Source of the DNA: an uncultured Clostridia bacterium
GTDB taxonomy: Bacteria; Bacillota; Clostridia; Christensenellales; Borkfalkiaceae
DNA length: 64,000 nt
Assembly (NCBI GenBank): GCA_944328665.1
Contig: CALVHS010000052.1
Location: 27,249-91,248, forward strand
Reading direction: 5' to 3'
Shown: positions 1 through 8,779 of the stretch, piece by piece
Layout of the letters: every line of letters begins with the position of its first letter
How positions within the stretch are numbered: the first letter of the stretch is position 1
Made by a program: the position numbers and the translations under genes
Notes under the pieces: generated by a model
Seen by the model: the letters and a program-made list of their open reading frames with translations, nothing else
The model's database searches: none
Told to the model about the DNA's origin: nothing

Positions 1-1053
1 CACGAGAGATGCCAGCGCTCTTGCCGCCGCCACCTTCATGCCCTCGCTGATGTCCCGCGCGCGCACGTCGAGCGCGCCGCGGAAAACGCCCGGAAAGGCG
101 AGCAGGTTGTTGATCTGGTTGGGAAAATCGCTCCTGCCCGTACCGACGACGTAAGCGCCGCCCGCCGCAGCCTCGTCCGGATAGATCTCCGGTTCGGGGT
201 TTGCCATGGCAAACACGACGGGCTTTTCCGCCATGCTCTCCACCATGGCGCGGGTGAGTTGCTTGGGCGCGGAGACGCCGATGAACACGTCCGCCCCCGC
301 GACCGCGTCGACAAGGGCGCCGCGCAGCCTGCCGCGGTTCGTCCGCTTTGCGATCTCCGCCTGCGCGGAGGTGAGCCAAGGCTCCCCTTCCGCAACGAGC
401 CCCTGCCTGTCCGCCATGACGATGTCCCGCGCCCCGCTTTCAAGGAGCAGCCGGCAGATGGCAATGCCCGCGCTGCCGGCGCCGCAGATGACGATCTTTG
501 CCTCCTCCATCCGCTTGCCGCACACGCCGAGGGCATTGAAGAGCGCCGCCGTCACCACGATCGCCGTGCCGTGCTGATCGTCATGAAAGACGGGGATATC
601 CAGCCTCTCCTTCAGTTTTTTCTCCACGGAGAAACATTTCGGCGCGCAGATATCTTCGAGGTTGATCCCGCCGAAGGTGGGCGCGATCATCTCCACTGCC
701 CTGACGATATCGTCCTCGTCCTGCCCGGAGAGGACGATGGGAACGGAATCGATATCGGCAAATTCTTTGAAGAGCAAACTTTTGCCCTCCATGACGGGCA
801 GCCCCGCCAAACCGCCGATGTTGCCGAGGCCCAGGACGGCGCTTCCGTCCGAAACGACGGCGACGGTATTCCATTTTCGCGTATAGGTATAGGCGGCGGC
901 AGGATCGGCGGCGATCGCCTTGCAGGGCGCGGCGACGCCGGGCGTATAGGCGTTGGAGAGCGCTTGCCTGCCGTCCACCTTGACGAGCGGCTGCACGGCG
1001 AGCTTGCCGCGCAGTTTTGCATGCAATGCGAGAGAACTTTCGTAAATATCCAT
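1..1053 (-). CDS. NAD(P)-dependent malic enzyme (3' end outside window)
   Basis: Oxidative decarboxylation of malate to pyruvate with reduction of NAD(P); cytosolic. 351 codons are visible, and the gene runs off the left edge without a stop. The bacterial malic enzyme signature is present: TPGVAAPC at residues 37-44, the SDGSAVLGLGNIG block at about 68-80, the metal-binding FHDDQHGT at about 157-163, and a Rossmann GAGSAGIA at about 191-198. The ATG at 1053 has AGGAG about seven bases upstream. The start lies 14 bp after the stop of the PucR-type regulator, so the two genes are very likely co-transcribed and the regulator may control this enzyme (inference). It is the short MaeB-like form; whether a C-terminal phosphotransacetylase-like domain follows cannot be seen. 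Confidence 0.93.
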   Translation of the reverse strand, partial: MDIYESSLALHAKLRGKLAVQPLVKVDGRQALSNAYTPGVAAPCKAIAADPAAAYTYTRKWNTVAVVSDGSAVLGLGNIGGLAGLPVMEGKSLLFKEFADIDSVPIVLSGQDEDDIVRAVEMIAPTFGGINLEDICAPKCFSVEKKLKERLDIPVFHDDQHGTAIVVTAALFNALGVCGKRMEEAKIVICGAGSAGIAICRLLLESGARDIVMADRQGLVAEGEPWLTSAQAEIAKRTNRGRLRGALVDAVAGADVFIGVSAPKQLTRAMVESMAEKPVVFAMANPEPEIYPDEAAAGGAYVVGTGRSDFPNQINNLLAFPGVFRGALDVRARDISEGMKVAAARALASLV

Positions 1054-1067
1054 ATCGGTCTCCTGTA

Positions 1068-2102
1068 TCAGGTCAATTTGTTGAGCACGGTGATGACGCG
1101 GAAGGTGACCGCGTCCGAAAAATTGCGCAAATTCAACCCCATGACCTTTTCGATCTTGTCCAGGCGGTACATGAGGGTATTGCGGTGCATATAGAGGATG
1201 CGCGACGTTTCGCTGACGTTCAGATTGTTTTCGAGGAAGGCTTCCGCCGTATTGACCATATCCTCATCCTTCAAAAGTTCCTTTGCGTCCCCTTCGAGCA
1301 GGACGGAGAGATATTCGGCGAGTTTGGCTTCGGGCAGGTCTTCGAGCATCTTGACAAGCACGTATTCGCGATAGGTATGTACTTCCCCGCGGGAATTGAA
1401 GATGCCGCTCATGCGCAGCGCGGTATTCGCCTGCCGGTAGGACGCAGCGATCTCGTCAAAGTGACGCACGGTGCCCCCCACGCCGATATGCGCCTTTACG
1501 CCCACCTCTTCGAGCAAGGAACGGGCGAGAAAAGTAGCAAAATCCGCAGACGACTGATATTCGAAGTCCGCCCCCGTAAACTTGATGAAGGCGCAGTCCT
1601 TGCCCGTCACGGCGACCGCCGTGTCTGCTTCTTCCCCCGCATATTGCGTCAAAAAGGAAGTGAGGTCGTTCACCTTGACATCGGAAGAGATGGCAAGCGC
1701 AAAGCAGGACAAATCGGGCACGGAATACTTGATGGCATACGTCTGCACGTCGTCGGCGGAACATTCGCCGAGCAGGATGCGGCGCACGAATTCGGAACGG
1801 GGCAAGTTGAGCGCCTTGCCCGCCGCGTTTTCGATCGCGTCGGAGAGGAAACAGGCATAATTCTTTTCCACCGTCCCCGTCCCCTTGATGGCACAGGTAT
1901 ACTCCGCGCCGCGGTACATTACCTTGAAAAAAGTCACCCCGCCCCGCTCGTCCTGCACCACGCCCGTAAAGGCGCGCAGTTCAAAAAAAGGGCGCTCCCC
2001 CGCAGCGGAAAACAGAAATTTTCCCTCCGGCGAAAAGAGGAACACGTCCACACCCGTCTTTTGATAGACGGTCTGGATGCTTTTCTTCAAATCGGAATAC
2101 AT
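1068..2102 (-). CDS. PucR/CdaR-family transcriptional regulator
   Basis: A 344-aa cytosolic regulator. The C-terminal part (about 276-344) carries the PucR/CdaR helix-turn-helix: NVSETSRILYMHRNTLMYRL followed by DKIEKVMGLNL. The N-terminal two thirds has no motif I can name with confidence but fits the diacid-sensing region of the CdaR (sugar diacid regulator) group. I chose the ATG at 2102 because GGGGGAGGT sits seven bases upstream; the frame stays open further upstream but without a ribosome site. It is the first gene of a two-gene unit with malic enzyme, so a C4-dicarboxylate such as malate is a reasonable effector (inference). A promoter (2142-2170) and an 8-bp-arm dyad (2170-2198) precede it, which suggests autoregulation. 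Confidence 0.85.
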   Translation of the reverse strand: MYSDLKKSIQTVYQKTGVDVFLFSPEGKFLFSAAGERPFFELRAFTGVVQDERGGVTFFKVMYRGAEYTCAIKGTGTVEKNYACFLSDAIENAAGKALNLPRSEFVRRILLGECSADDVQTYAIKYSVPDLSCFALAISSDVKVNDLTSFLTQYAGEEADTAVAVTGKDCAFIKFTGADFEYQSSADFATFLARSLLEEVGVKAHIGVGGTVRHFDEIAASYRQANTALRMSGIFNSRGEVHTYREYVLVKMLEDLPEAKLAEYLSVLLEGDAKELLKDEDMVNTAEAFLENNLNVSETSRILYMHRNTLMYRLDKIEKVMGLNLRNFSDAVTFRVITVLNKLT

Positions 2103-2141
2103 GCGACCTCCCCCGAGGCTTTTTGCCCCTATATTTTTTCC

Positions 2142-2170
2142 ATTATAGCCCAAAATACAAAAAATATCAA
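2142..2170 (-). promoter_or_regulatory. Promoter of the PucR-type regulator
   Basis: On the minus strand TTGATA (2165-2170) and TATAAT (2142-2147) are separated by exactly 17 bp, about 40 bp upstream of the ATG at 2102. Confidence 0.7.
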
Positions 2171-2198
2171 TGATTTTTCCGATAAAGGGGAAAATCAT
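2170..2198. promoter_or_regulatory. Inverted repeat, candidate operator
   Basis: ATGATTTT (2170-2177) and AAAATCAT (2191-2198) form a perfect 8-bp dyad that abuts the -35 of the regulator promoter and lies within the region divergent to the membrane-protein gene. The position fits an autoregulatory operator; binding is inferred only. Confidence 0.4.
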
Positions 2199-2274
2199 GT
2201 AAATTTTTGCGCGTTTTACACAATCTGTCGATAAAAACCGCCCTGCCGTGCGCCTGCGCGCAAGACCCATTTAC

Positions 2275-2303
2275 TTGACACAAATGCTTGTATGGTGTAC
2301 AAT
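2275..2303 (+). promoter_or_regulatory. Promoter of the membrane-protein gene
   Basis: TTGACA (2275-2280), a 17-bp spacer and TACAAT (2298-2303), about 60 bp ahead of the start at 2366. Both hexamers are near consensus for a housekeeping sigma factor. Confidence 0.75.
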
Positions 2304-2365
2304 GATGGACGTAATCTTCGTCATTGCGGCGCGCCGCCGCGGTGCGGCCGTTCGAGGTGCCTTTC

Positions 2366-3727
2366 ATGAAACGATCGTACAATCCTGCCGACAGACAGAA
2401 GATCGCACTGCTCGCCGTTTCCTTCGCGTTCTTTGCGGGCTTTTTTCTCTTCCTGTTCTTCCCCGACGCAGCGGGGGCGAACGCATCCCTCTTTCGACAG
2501 ATCTCCGACGCCGTGTCCGCGCCGTCGGGCGCGGCCGTTCTCGACGGCGCCTATTATGCTTTTGCCGCCTTTTATCTGCTGCTCGTCGTCATCACCGTCG
2601 TCAATATTTTTGTAGAGAAAAAGGCGATATTCGTCCTCTGCTGCATCGAAACGCTTCTCGGCATCGCCCTGCCCGCCTTTCTTCTCTGCGCGCTTGTCGG
2701 CACGGGCGCGGATCCGGCGGAGCTTTTTTCCGCGGAAAGCGGCGCCCCTTTTCGCTCCACCCTGCTCATGCCCTGCTTCGCCCTCTTGGCGGCGATCGCG
2801 CTGTGCCTGCTGTATCATAAGAAAAAGGGCATCCTGAAAGCGGTGTACGCCCTGATCGCCGCGGGCTGTGCCGCCTTCTTCTTTTCCGACATCCCCTTCC
2901 TGCTCCTCGTAGGCGAAGAAGGCAGCGACCTTACGGCGTTCCGCTTCATCCAACTGTTGTGCGGCGCTCCGTCCTATTCCGCCTTGGGCAGATGGGACGC
3001 CTTCGTCTGTTACAGCTTTACGGTGCTCGCCTACGCCGCCGCCGTCAACGCGGCGCTCGCCTTTCTATCCCTTGCCGTGCGCCGCATGCGCATCGACTTT
3101 ATCCGCGCGGCAGCCTTATTCGGCGTTTCTCTGTTCTGCTTCTGTCTGCTGATCGCCGAAGCCGGCGCCGCCCGCTTAGGAGAACTCGGCGGCATGATCG
3201 GCTTTTTGGCAGTCTCCGCCGTACAGGTCGCCGTCGCCGCCGTATGCTTCGCCCTGCGGCGCAAAGGGCGCAAAACACAGGGATCCTTTACCGACGCGGC
3301 GAGCGTCAACGCCGCCTTCGACGAGGCGTCCGGCATCCTTTACGGCGCTCCCGCGCAAGATCCCTTCGCGTACGAGGGCGCCATCCGCGACGAATCGGCC
3401 GCCGCGGAGGCGGAAGATCCCGCCTTCGGCTATGAGGCAAAAAAACGATCCGCGCCCGACGAAAGCGATGCCGCACAGGAATACGCCGACAGCCCCGCGG
3501 CGCACGACCCCTTCCTCGACGGGCTTACCCCCGCCGAACGGGCGGAATTCGAACGGCTGTTCATCGTGCGCGTATTCGGAGAGAACAAGCAATTGCCGCC
3601 CTACCGCCCCGGCGGGGACAACCGCGAATTTTTCGCCAAGGTGTTTGTGTTCATGGGCAGGTTCCGCAACATCATTTCGGAAAGCCTTTTGGAAAAGATC
3701 TATTATTACAGCAACGCCGTGCGTTAA
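2366..3727 (+). CDS. Polytopic membrane protein with acidic tail, function unknown
   Basis: A 453-aa protein I do not recognise. The ATG at 2366 follows GAGGTG by seven bases. About eight hydrophobic segments are visible (near residues 10-30, 55-77, 80-102, 125-145, 150-172, 210-235, 243-265 and 270-290). They are followed by a cytoplasmic-looking tail of about 155 residues that is rich in Glu, Asp and Ala, and the protein ends in a more conserved-looking basic and aromatic stretch (GLTPAERAEFERLF, then RFRNIISESLLEKIYYYSN). It is a single-gene unit: its own promoter upstream and a UUCG-loop terminator immediately downstream. The architecture, with helices first and a soluble tail after, suggests a scaffold or sensor rather than a transporter, but this is speculation. 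Confidence 0.8.
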   Translation: MKRSYNPADRQKIALLAVSFAFFAGFFLFLFFPDAAGANASLFRQISDAVSAPSGAAVLDGAYYAFAAFYLLLVVITVVNIFVEKKAIFVLCCIETLLGIALPAFLLCALVGTGADPAELFSAESGAPFRSTLLMPCFALLAAIALCLLYHKKKGILKAVYALIAAGCAAFFFSDIPFLLLVGEEGSDLTAFRFIQLLCGAPSYSALGRWDAFVCYSFTVLAYAAAVNAALAFLSLAVRRMRIDFIRAAALFGVSLFCFCLLIAEAGAARLGELGGMIGFLAVSAVQVAVAAVCFALRRKGRKTQGSFTDAASVNAAFDEASGILYGAPAQDPFAYEGAIRDESAAAEAEDPAFGYEAKKRSAPDESDAAQEYADSPAAHDPFLDGLTPAERAEFERLFIVRVFGENKQLPPYRPGGDNREFFAKVFVFMGRFRNIISESLLEKIYYYSNAVR

Positions 3728-3731
3728 AGCG

Positions 3732-3758
3732 TTCCTCCCTTCGGGGAGGAATTTTTTT
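3732..3758 (+). terminator. Intrinsic terminator with TTCG tetraloop
   Basis: An 8-bp stem (TTCCTCCC / GGGAGGAA) is closed by a TTCG loop and followed by seven T residues, directly after the stop of the membrane-protein gene. Confidence 0.9.
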
Positions 3759-3778
3759 GATCTTTTGCCGAAAAACGC

Positions 3779-3808
3779 TTGACAAACAATACTATGTAAT
3801 GTATAGTA
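3779..3808 (+). promoter_or_regulatory. Promoter and overlapping dyad upstream of padR gene
   Basis: TTGACA (3779-3784), 17 bp, TATAGT (3802-3807). An inverted repeat TACTAT-N7-ATAGTA (3790-3795 and 3803-3808) overlaps the -10 element, a typical place for an autorepressing PadR dimer to bind (inference). Confidence 0.65.
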
Positions 3809-3840
3809 TAAGGCATAAAACAGTATCGGGAGGGCGTGGC

Positions 3841-4155
3841 TTGGACATTCAACTCAAAAAAGGGCTTTTGGATGTGTGCGTGCTTTCCGTGCTGCGGGAG
3901 GGAGAGTCCTACGGATACAAGATCGTCGCGGACGTGGCGCCCTACATCGAGATCTCCGAATCCACCCTCTATCCCATCCTCAAACGGCTGGAATCATCCG
4001 CGATGGTGACGGCGGAAAGCCGCGCCTACAACGGCAGGCTGCGCAAATACTACCGCATCACGGAAAAGGGATTGGAACGCATCCGAGAATTTATCGAGGA
4101 CGCCAAAGAATTTGCAAAGATCTATCGATTTATCGACAACGGAGGCCGATCATGA
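3841..4155 (+). CDS. PadR-family transcriptional regulator
   Basis: A 104-aa winged-helix repressor. The classic PadR N-terminus is present: MDIQLKKGLLDVCVLSVL, then GESYGYKI, and the recognition and wing region SESTLYPILKRLES. I place the start at the TTG at 3841, which has GGGAGG eight bases upstream and gives the usual family N-terminus; the frame is open further upstream but that part would include the promoter. Its stop overlaps the next ATG (ATGA), so it is the first gene of a three-gene unit with a DUF1700 (HAAS) protein and a DUF4097 protein. In such modules the PadR protein represses its own operon, and the HAAS protein is thought to antagonise it at the membrane (family knowledge). 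Confidence 0.92.
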   Translation: MDIQLKKGLLDVCVLSVLREGESYGYKIVADVAPYIEISESTLYPILKRLESSAMVTAESRAYNGRLRKYYRITEKGLERIREFIEDAKEFAKIYRFIDNGGRS

Positions 4156-4712
4156 CATTTACGCAATGGAACAAAAAACTCAAAAAGCGGCTGTCTGCCC
4201 TGCCCGCGCAAGAGCGCGGCAAGGTGCTCGCCTATTATGAAGAACTGTACATGGACAAAAGGGACGCGGGCATGACGGAAGCGGACATCCTCGCCGGGTT
4301 CAGCTCACCCGAAGAGGCGGCGGCGCGCGCCGCGGAAGGGAGCGAAGCCCCCGCGCCGAAGGGGAATGCGGCGGGCAGGTTCTTTTTTATGCTCGTCCTC
4401 TACCTGTTTATCGGCATCCCCGTGATCGCCGCCATCTTTTCCCTCGCCGTGACGGCGGCGGCCCTCTTTCTCTCCGGCTTTGCCGTGCTCGCGGCGGGGA
4501 TCGCCGATTTTTTCTATTTCCTCATACAGATCTGCCTGTACGGCGCCGGCGGCGCATACATCGCCCACCTCGGCATCGGGCTCGGCTGTGCCGGCGCGGG
4601 CGCGCTGCTCGTCCCTCTCTTTCTGTTTTTGACCAAAGCGCTGCTGACCGCCTGCGGAAAACTTCTCCGCGCAACGGGGCGCTACATCCGCGGCAAAAAG
4701 GAGACCGTCTGA
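4152..4712 (+). CDS. DUF1700 (HAAS) membrane protein
   Basis: A 186-aa protein. An N-terminal soluble helical domain (residues 1-60, with AYYEELYMDKRDAGMTEADI and FSSPEEAAA) matches the HAAS/DUF1700 domain that accompanies PadR regulators. It is followed by three or four hydrophobic segments between about residues 75 and 175 and a short basic tail. The start ATG overlaps the padR stop codon, so the two genes are translationally coupled. The likely role is a membrane signalling partner of the PadR protein. Confidence 0.88.
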   Translation: MTFTQWNKKLKKRLSALPAQERGKVLAYYEELYMDKRDAGMTEADILAGFSSPEEAAARAAEGSEAPAPKGNAAGRFFFMLVLYLFIGIPVIAAIFSLAVTAAALFLSGFAVLAAGIADFFYFLIQICLYGAGGAYIAHLGIGLGCAGAGALLVPLFLFLTKALLTACGKLLRATGRYIRGKKETV

Positions 4713-4713
4713 C

Positions 4714-5760
4714 ATGAAAACAAACAAAACGTTTACAAAGATCTTTGCGATCGCAGGCGCGATCTTGCTGACGGCGGGCATTGCGCTGTTCATCGCGGGC
4801 ATGACCGCGGCGGGCTGGGACTTTGCCGCGCTGAACACCGTGCGCTATATCCAAAAGGAATACGCCCTCGAAAAGGGCGACGCCGTCACGTCGCTGACCG
4901 TACACTATGAAAGCGCGGACATCGACGTCGTCTACGACGAAAACGCCGACGCCGTGCTCCTTTCCTATCCCGTCCGCACGGACGCGGACGGAAACGAGAA
5001 CGCCGAAATCGAGATCGCCTATACCGCGGGCGCCCTCACCGTCGAAGAAAAGCCGAACGGCCCGGCCGATCTCTTTCAATGGAACCTTTCCTCTCCCGTC
5101 CTGACGATCACACTGCCCGCGGATACCGCCTGCGCCCTCGACATCGAAGCGGAAAACGGCACTCTCTCCTTAAAGGGCACGCAAATAATCCAAGCGCCTT
5201 CCCTTGCCCTGCGCGCGGCAAACGGCGCGCTGCGCCTTGCCCCCGAACAAGGCGTCTCCGTGGAGGGCGATGTGCTTCTCTCCTCGCAAAACGGGACAGT
5301 CTTTGCCGAAGGGATAGAGGCGGCGGGCACGATCTCCCTGCAGAACGCCATGGGAAATATCGAAGCGAAAGAGCTGACCGCCCGCTCCGTCACCGCCTCG
5401 CTCGACACGGGAAACATCCTGCTCGAAGACGTGCGCTGCACGGAAGCGCTGACCGCGGAGAACGGCATCGGGAACGTAACTTTGCGGGGGAACATCCGCG
5501 CACAAAAGGCGGATCTTACCACGGATACGGGCGGCATCGCCGTGGACGCGGGCGGCGTTCTGGACGCGCAGGAGATCTCCCTGACGAGCGATCTGGGCGA
5601 CATTTCCGTGCGCGGGGCATTGGCGGGCGCGCGGGAAGATTATACGTTTTTCATCGACACGGGTATAGGAAATTCGGACATCCCTTCCGGCGGCAGCGGT
5701 GCAAGGCGGCTGACGGCAAGGACGGAAACAGGCAACATCTCGCTGCGCTTCGAACGATGA
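4714..5760 (+). CDS. DUF4097 family beta-strand repeat protein
   Basis: A 348-aa protein with one N-terminal membrane anchor (about residues 10-32), the rest predicted outside the cell. It contains many short repeats of the kind GxxSLQNAxGNIEAKEL or TDTGGIAVDAGG, typical of the DUF4097 putative adhesin fold (a beta-solenoid). It begins one base after the DUF1700 stop and closes the PadR-HAAS-DUF4097 unit. Such modules are linked to envelope stress responses in Bacillota; the ligand is unknown. Confidence 0.85.
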   Translation: MKTNKTFTKIFAIAGAILLTAGIALFIAGMTAAGWDFAALNTVRYIQKEYALEKGDAVTSLTVHYESADIDVVYDENADAVLLSYPVRTDADGNENAEIEIAYTAGALTVEEKPNGPADLFQWNLSSPVLTITLPADTACALDIEAENGTLSLKGTQIIQAPSLALRAANGALRLAPEQGVSVEGDVLLSSQNGTVFAEGIEAAGTISLQNAMGNIEAKELTARSVTASLDTGNILLEDVRCTEALTAENGIGNVTLRGNIRAQKADLTTDTGGIAVDAGGVLDAQEISLTSDLGDISVRGALAGAREDYTFFIDTGIGNSDIPSGGSGARRLTARTETGNISLRFER

Positions 5761-5771
5761 CCGCGGCAAAA

Positions 5772-5811
5772 CACGGGAGCGGGCGTCTCATAAGAGACGC
5801 CCGCTCCCGTG
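5772..5811. terminator. Perfect 18-bp stem-loop between convergent genes
   Basis: An 18-bp perfect stem (5772-5789 / 5794-5811) with an ATAA loop lies between the converging DUF4097 and asparaginase genes. A TTTT run follows only in the minus direction, so it best terminates the asparaginase transcript. Confidence 0.75.
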
Positions 5812-5821
5812 CCTGTCAAGA

Positions 5822-6811
5822 TCAAAAGATATCCCGCTCCACCGGCCGATAAAAGAGGGCCTCCGCCTCCTTGCCTCCCGCAAAGGCGAGGATCCACATC
5901 AGCTTGGCGACCGCCGCCTCCAACGTCATGCAGCGCGCCTCCAGCACGCCGCCGCAATCGCGCAGCCGCCTGCCGACGGCATACTTGTCGAGCGCGCTCC
6001 CCTCCCGCTCCACCTGCGTGGTGAGCACCGCCGTCTTGCCGAGGGAAAGAAAGTGCGCAAGCCTCTCGAGAAATGCCTCGTTCCCGTAATCGGGCAGCCC
6101 GCCCGTACCGAACGCCTCGATGATCAATCCGTCGCAGCGCTCGTTCAAATAATCGAAAATATCCGCGCGCAGCCCGGGGATCATCTTCAAAACAAAGATG
6201 TTTTCGTTCAAAGCGTCGTAAAAGACGGGCGCACCGTGCGGCTTTTTCCCTTCGATGTAATAAAACGGCCCGTCCTCGCGCATGACGGCGACCGCAGGAA
6301 AATCGATGCTGGAAAAAGCGTTGAAACTGCGCGTGCGCGTCTTTTTTGCGCGCGTGCCGAAGATGACGTTGCCGTCAAAGACGATGCGTACCCCGTACGC
6401 CCTGTCGTCCGCGCAAAAGCGGAAGGCGTCCGCCAGATTGCGGCGGGCATCCGTGTCGCGCGAATAGACAGAGCGCTGCGACCCCGTCAGCACGATCGGC
6501 TTGCTTCCGCCCTGCACGAGGTAGGAAAGCGCCGCCGCCGTATACGCCATCGTATCGGTGCCGTGGGTGACGACAAATCCGTCGTATGCCGCATAGTTTT
6601 CGCGCAGGATACGCGCGATCGCCAGCCAATGCGCGGGGCGCATGTCGGTGCTGTCCAAATTGAAGGGCTGCACCGTGCGCACCGAACACACGTCGGCGAT
6701 CTCCGGCACGCAGGAAAGCAGCTCTTCCGAAGAGACGGCGGGCGCCAGCCCTTTGTCCGTCTCCTTGGAAGCGATGGTACCGCCCGTTGCGATCATCAGG
6801 ATACGTTTCAT
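5822..6811 (-). CDS. L-asparaginase, type I (cytosolic)
   Basis: Hydrolyses L-asparagine to aspartate and ammonia. 329 aa with the two family signatures: ATGGTIAS at residues 8-15 (catalytic Thr12) and THGTDTMAY at 82-90. There is no signal peptide, so it is the cytosolic AnsA type. I favour the ATG at 6811 because it gives the usual N-terminus MKRILMIATGG; an ATG at 6823 overlaps the stop of the glycosidase gene but leaves almost no room for a ribosome site. It is the second gene of a two-gene unit with the upstream GH2 enzyme. Confidence 0.92.
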   Translation of the reverse strand: MKRILMIATGGTIASKETDKGLAPAVSSEELLSCVPEIADVCSVRTVQPFNLDSTDMRPAHWLAIARILRENYAAYDGFVVTHGTDTMAYTAAALSYLVQGGSKPIVLTGSQRSVYSRDTDARRNLADAFRFCADDRAYGVRIVFDGNVIFGTRAKKTRTRSFNAFSSIDFPAVAVMREDGPFYYIEGKKPHGAPVFYDALNENIFVLKMIPGLRADIFDYLNERCDGLIIEAFGTGGLPDYGNEAFLERLAHFLSLGKTAVLTTQVEREGSALDKYAVGRRLRDCGGVLEARCMTLEAAVAKLMWILAFAGGKEAEALFYRPVERDIF

Positions 6812-6819
6812 GCGGCGCC

Positions 6820-8547
6820 TCATTCCTCCTCGATCGCCGCCGCCGCGCGGTTTGCCTCAGCGATGCGCCGCACCCCTTCGGGCGAGAATTTCTGCCCGCG
6901 CGCATAGGTAAGCAGACCGTTTTGCTCCTGTTCCACGTCGTAGAGCTGCGTATAGCAAAAGCCGGAGAGCTGCGCGCAGCCGAGCAAAAGTTTTGCCGTG
7001 CGTTCGTAATTTTGCACAAAGGACTCTTCGTCGGCAAGGGTCTCGTACCCCCACGCCGTCTGTTCACGGATATATTCGGAGGGCTCGGCGCGGATGCCTC
7101 CGTAAGCGATCCCGCCGAATTCGCTCATGTTCTGCGGCTCTCCCGCATAACAGATGCCGTCCCCCGCGCAGTACATGTTGCCGAAGCGCATCTCTCCCCT
7201 CGCCGCGGCGCACATCTTTTCTTCCAGCGCCTCATACTTATCGTAGCAATGATAATCCGCCACATCCGTCTTGTGCCCGTGCATGCCGCCGCTCACGTCC
7301 ACACAGGGGCGGGAAGGGTCAAGCGCCTTGGTAAAGGCATAGACGGCGTCGACAAAGCGCACATCGCGCTCCTTGCGCGTATCCGCAAGGTCAGCCCACG
7401 TCTCGTTCAGGGGGCACCATGTGATGACGGAGGGCCGGTTCACGTCGCGCTCCATCGCCTCCTTCCATTCCTGCAAAAAGACGGGAAGCGCCGCAAGGTC
7501 GTAGTAAGAAGCGCCCCAATTCGGATATTCCCCCCACACGAGAAAGCCGAGACGGTCGCAAAGATACAAGTAGTGCGGGTCGAACACCTTTTGATGCAGC
7601 CGCGCGCCGTTGAAGCCGAGCTCGATCGCCGCGCGGATATCTGCGAGAAAATTTTCATCGGAGGCAGGCGTATATACCCCGTCCGGATAATATCCCTGTT
7701 CAAGGACGAGGCGCTGGAAGACGGACTTGCCGTTGAGCAGGAATTTTTTGCCCTCGTAACGCACATCCCGCAGTCCGAAATAGCTAAAAACTTCGTCCTC
7801 GCCGAGGCGCAGCCGCACGCGGTACAGCCTGCCCGCGCCGCATTCCCAAAGATGCTTTTCGGCAAGGGGGACGGTAAAGGCGGCGGCATACGCCACCTTG
7901 CCCGCGCACTGCCCCACCGTCCTGCCTTCATATTCGATCTCGGCGGAAAAATCCGCCTCCTTTTCCGTCTGCGCACGCACCTCAAGGCGCACCGCGCCCT
8001 TTTCCGCATCCGTGATATAGCGCACGGAAAGCAGGTATTCTTCGGGCGTATGCTCCAGCCATACGCTCTGCCAAATGCCCGTCGTGCGGGTATAAAAACA
8101 GCCGAAGGACTGCTCCTTCGGAGATTGTTTGCCGCTGGGCACGTTGTCGTGCACATCGTCGCGCACGGCGACTTCGAGCAAATTCTCCCCCTCGCGGAGG
8201 AGCGGGCCCACTTCAAAAGAAAAAGGGGTATACCCGCCCGCGTGCGCGCCCGCCTCCGCGCCGTTGACAAAGACGCGCGCTTCATGATCGACCGCGCCGA
8301 AATGCAAAAAGACGCGCCCGCCCCGCCACGATGCGGGCAGCGTAAAAGTGCGGCGGTATGCGAGCGTATAGACAAAGCCCGTTTCTCCGATCCCCGACAG
8401 CGCCGATTCGATACAATACGGCACCCGCACGGGGCGATATGCGCCGCCGGAAAGAGAAACTTCCCACATGCCGTTTAAAGAAAGAAATCCTCTGCGGGCA
8501 AATTGCGGTTCGGGGTATAACAAGTCGTTTGCGATGTCCGGTTGCAT
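6820..8547 (-). CDS. Glycoside hydrolase family 2 (beta-glucuronidase/galactosidase type)
   Basis: A 575-aa retaining glycosidase. It has the GH2 order: sugar-binding jelly-roll (about 15-165), immunoglobulin-like domain (about 170-260) and TIM barrel (about 265-575). The acid/base Glu lies in CPLNETW (near residue 382) and the nucleophile Glu in MSEFGG (near 476). There is no signal peptide, so it acts on imported sugars or glucuronides. At 575 aa it is nearer to beta-glucuronidase than to the 1000-aa LacZ; substrate cannot be fixed from sequence alone. The ATG at 8547 follows GAGGTGAAC. It is transcribed divergently from a marR gene, which may be its regulator. Confidence 0.9.
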   Translation of the reverse strand: MQPDIANDLLYPEPQFARRGFLSLNGMWEVSLSGGAYRPVRVPYCIESALSGIGETGFVYTLAYRRTFTLPASWRGGRVFLHFGAVDHEARVFVNGAEAGAHAGGYTPFSFEVGPLLREGENLLEVAVRDDVHDNVPSGKQSPKEQSFGCFYTRTTGIWQSVWLEHTPEEYLLSVRYITDAEKGAVRLEVRAQTEKEADFSAEIEYEGRTVGQCAGKVAYAAAFTVPLAEKHLWECGAGRLYRVRLRLGEDEVFSYFGLRDVRYEGKKFLLNGKSVFQRLVLEQGYYPDGVYTPASDENFLADIRAAIELGFNGARLHQKVFDPHYLYLCDRLGFLVWGEYPNWGASYYDLAALPVFLQEWKEAMERDVNRPSVITWCPLNETWADLADTRKERDVRFVDAVYAFTKALDPSRPCVDVSGGMHGHKTDVADYHCYDKYEALEEKMCAAARGEMRFGNMYCAGDGICYAGEPQNMSEFGGIAYGGIRAEPSEYIREQTAWGYETLADEESFVQNYERTAKLLLGCAQLSGFCYTQLYDVEQEQNGLLTYARGQKFSPEGVRRIAEANRAAAAIEEE

Positions 8548-8578
8548 AAACGTTCACCTCTTCATTCGGAATAGTTCT

Positions 8579-8607
8579 ATCATAATACATCGGCGCGCCG
8601 TTGTCAA
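8579..8607 (-). promoter_or_regulatory. Promoter of the GH2-asparaginase unit
   Basis: On the minus strand TTGACA (8602-8607), 17 bp, TATGAT (8579-8584), about 30 bp upstream of the GH2 start. Confidence 0.72.
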
Positions 8608-8719
8608 CCTTCCGCGCCGCCTTTTTTTGCCAAAACGCGCCTTGCCGCCCGCAAATTGTAATAAAATTGTACACGGTTTATTATTTTTGTAATAAAAGCC
8701 GCGCATGCCCCCCATTATA

Positions 8720-8748
8720 TTGACAAAAGCGCCCGCACGGCGTATACT
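8720..8748 (+). promoter_or_regulatory. Promoter of marR gene
   Basis: TTGACA (8720-8725), 17 bp, TATACT (8743-8748), about 30 bp ahead of the GTG start at 8780. Confidence 0.72.
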
Positions 8749-8779
8749 GTGCAATATATTACCGCAACGGAGACATACC

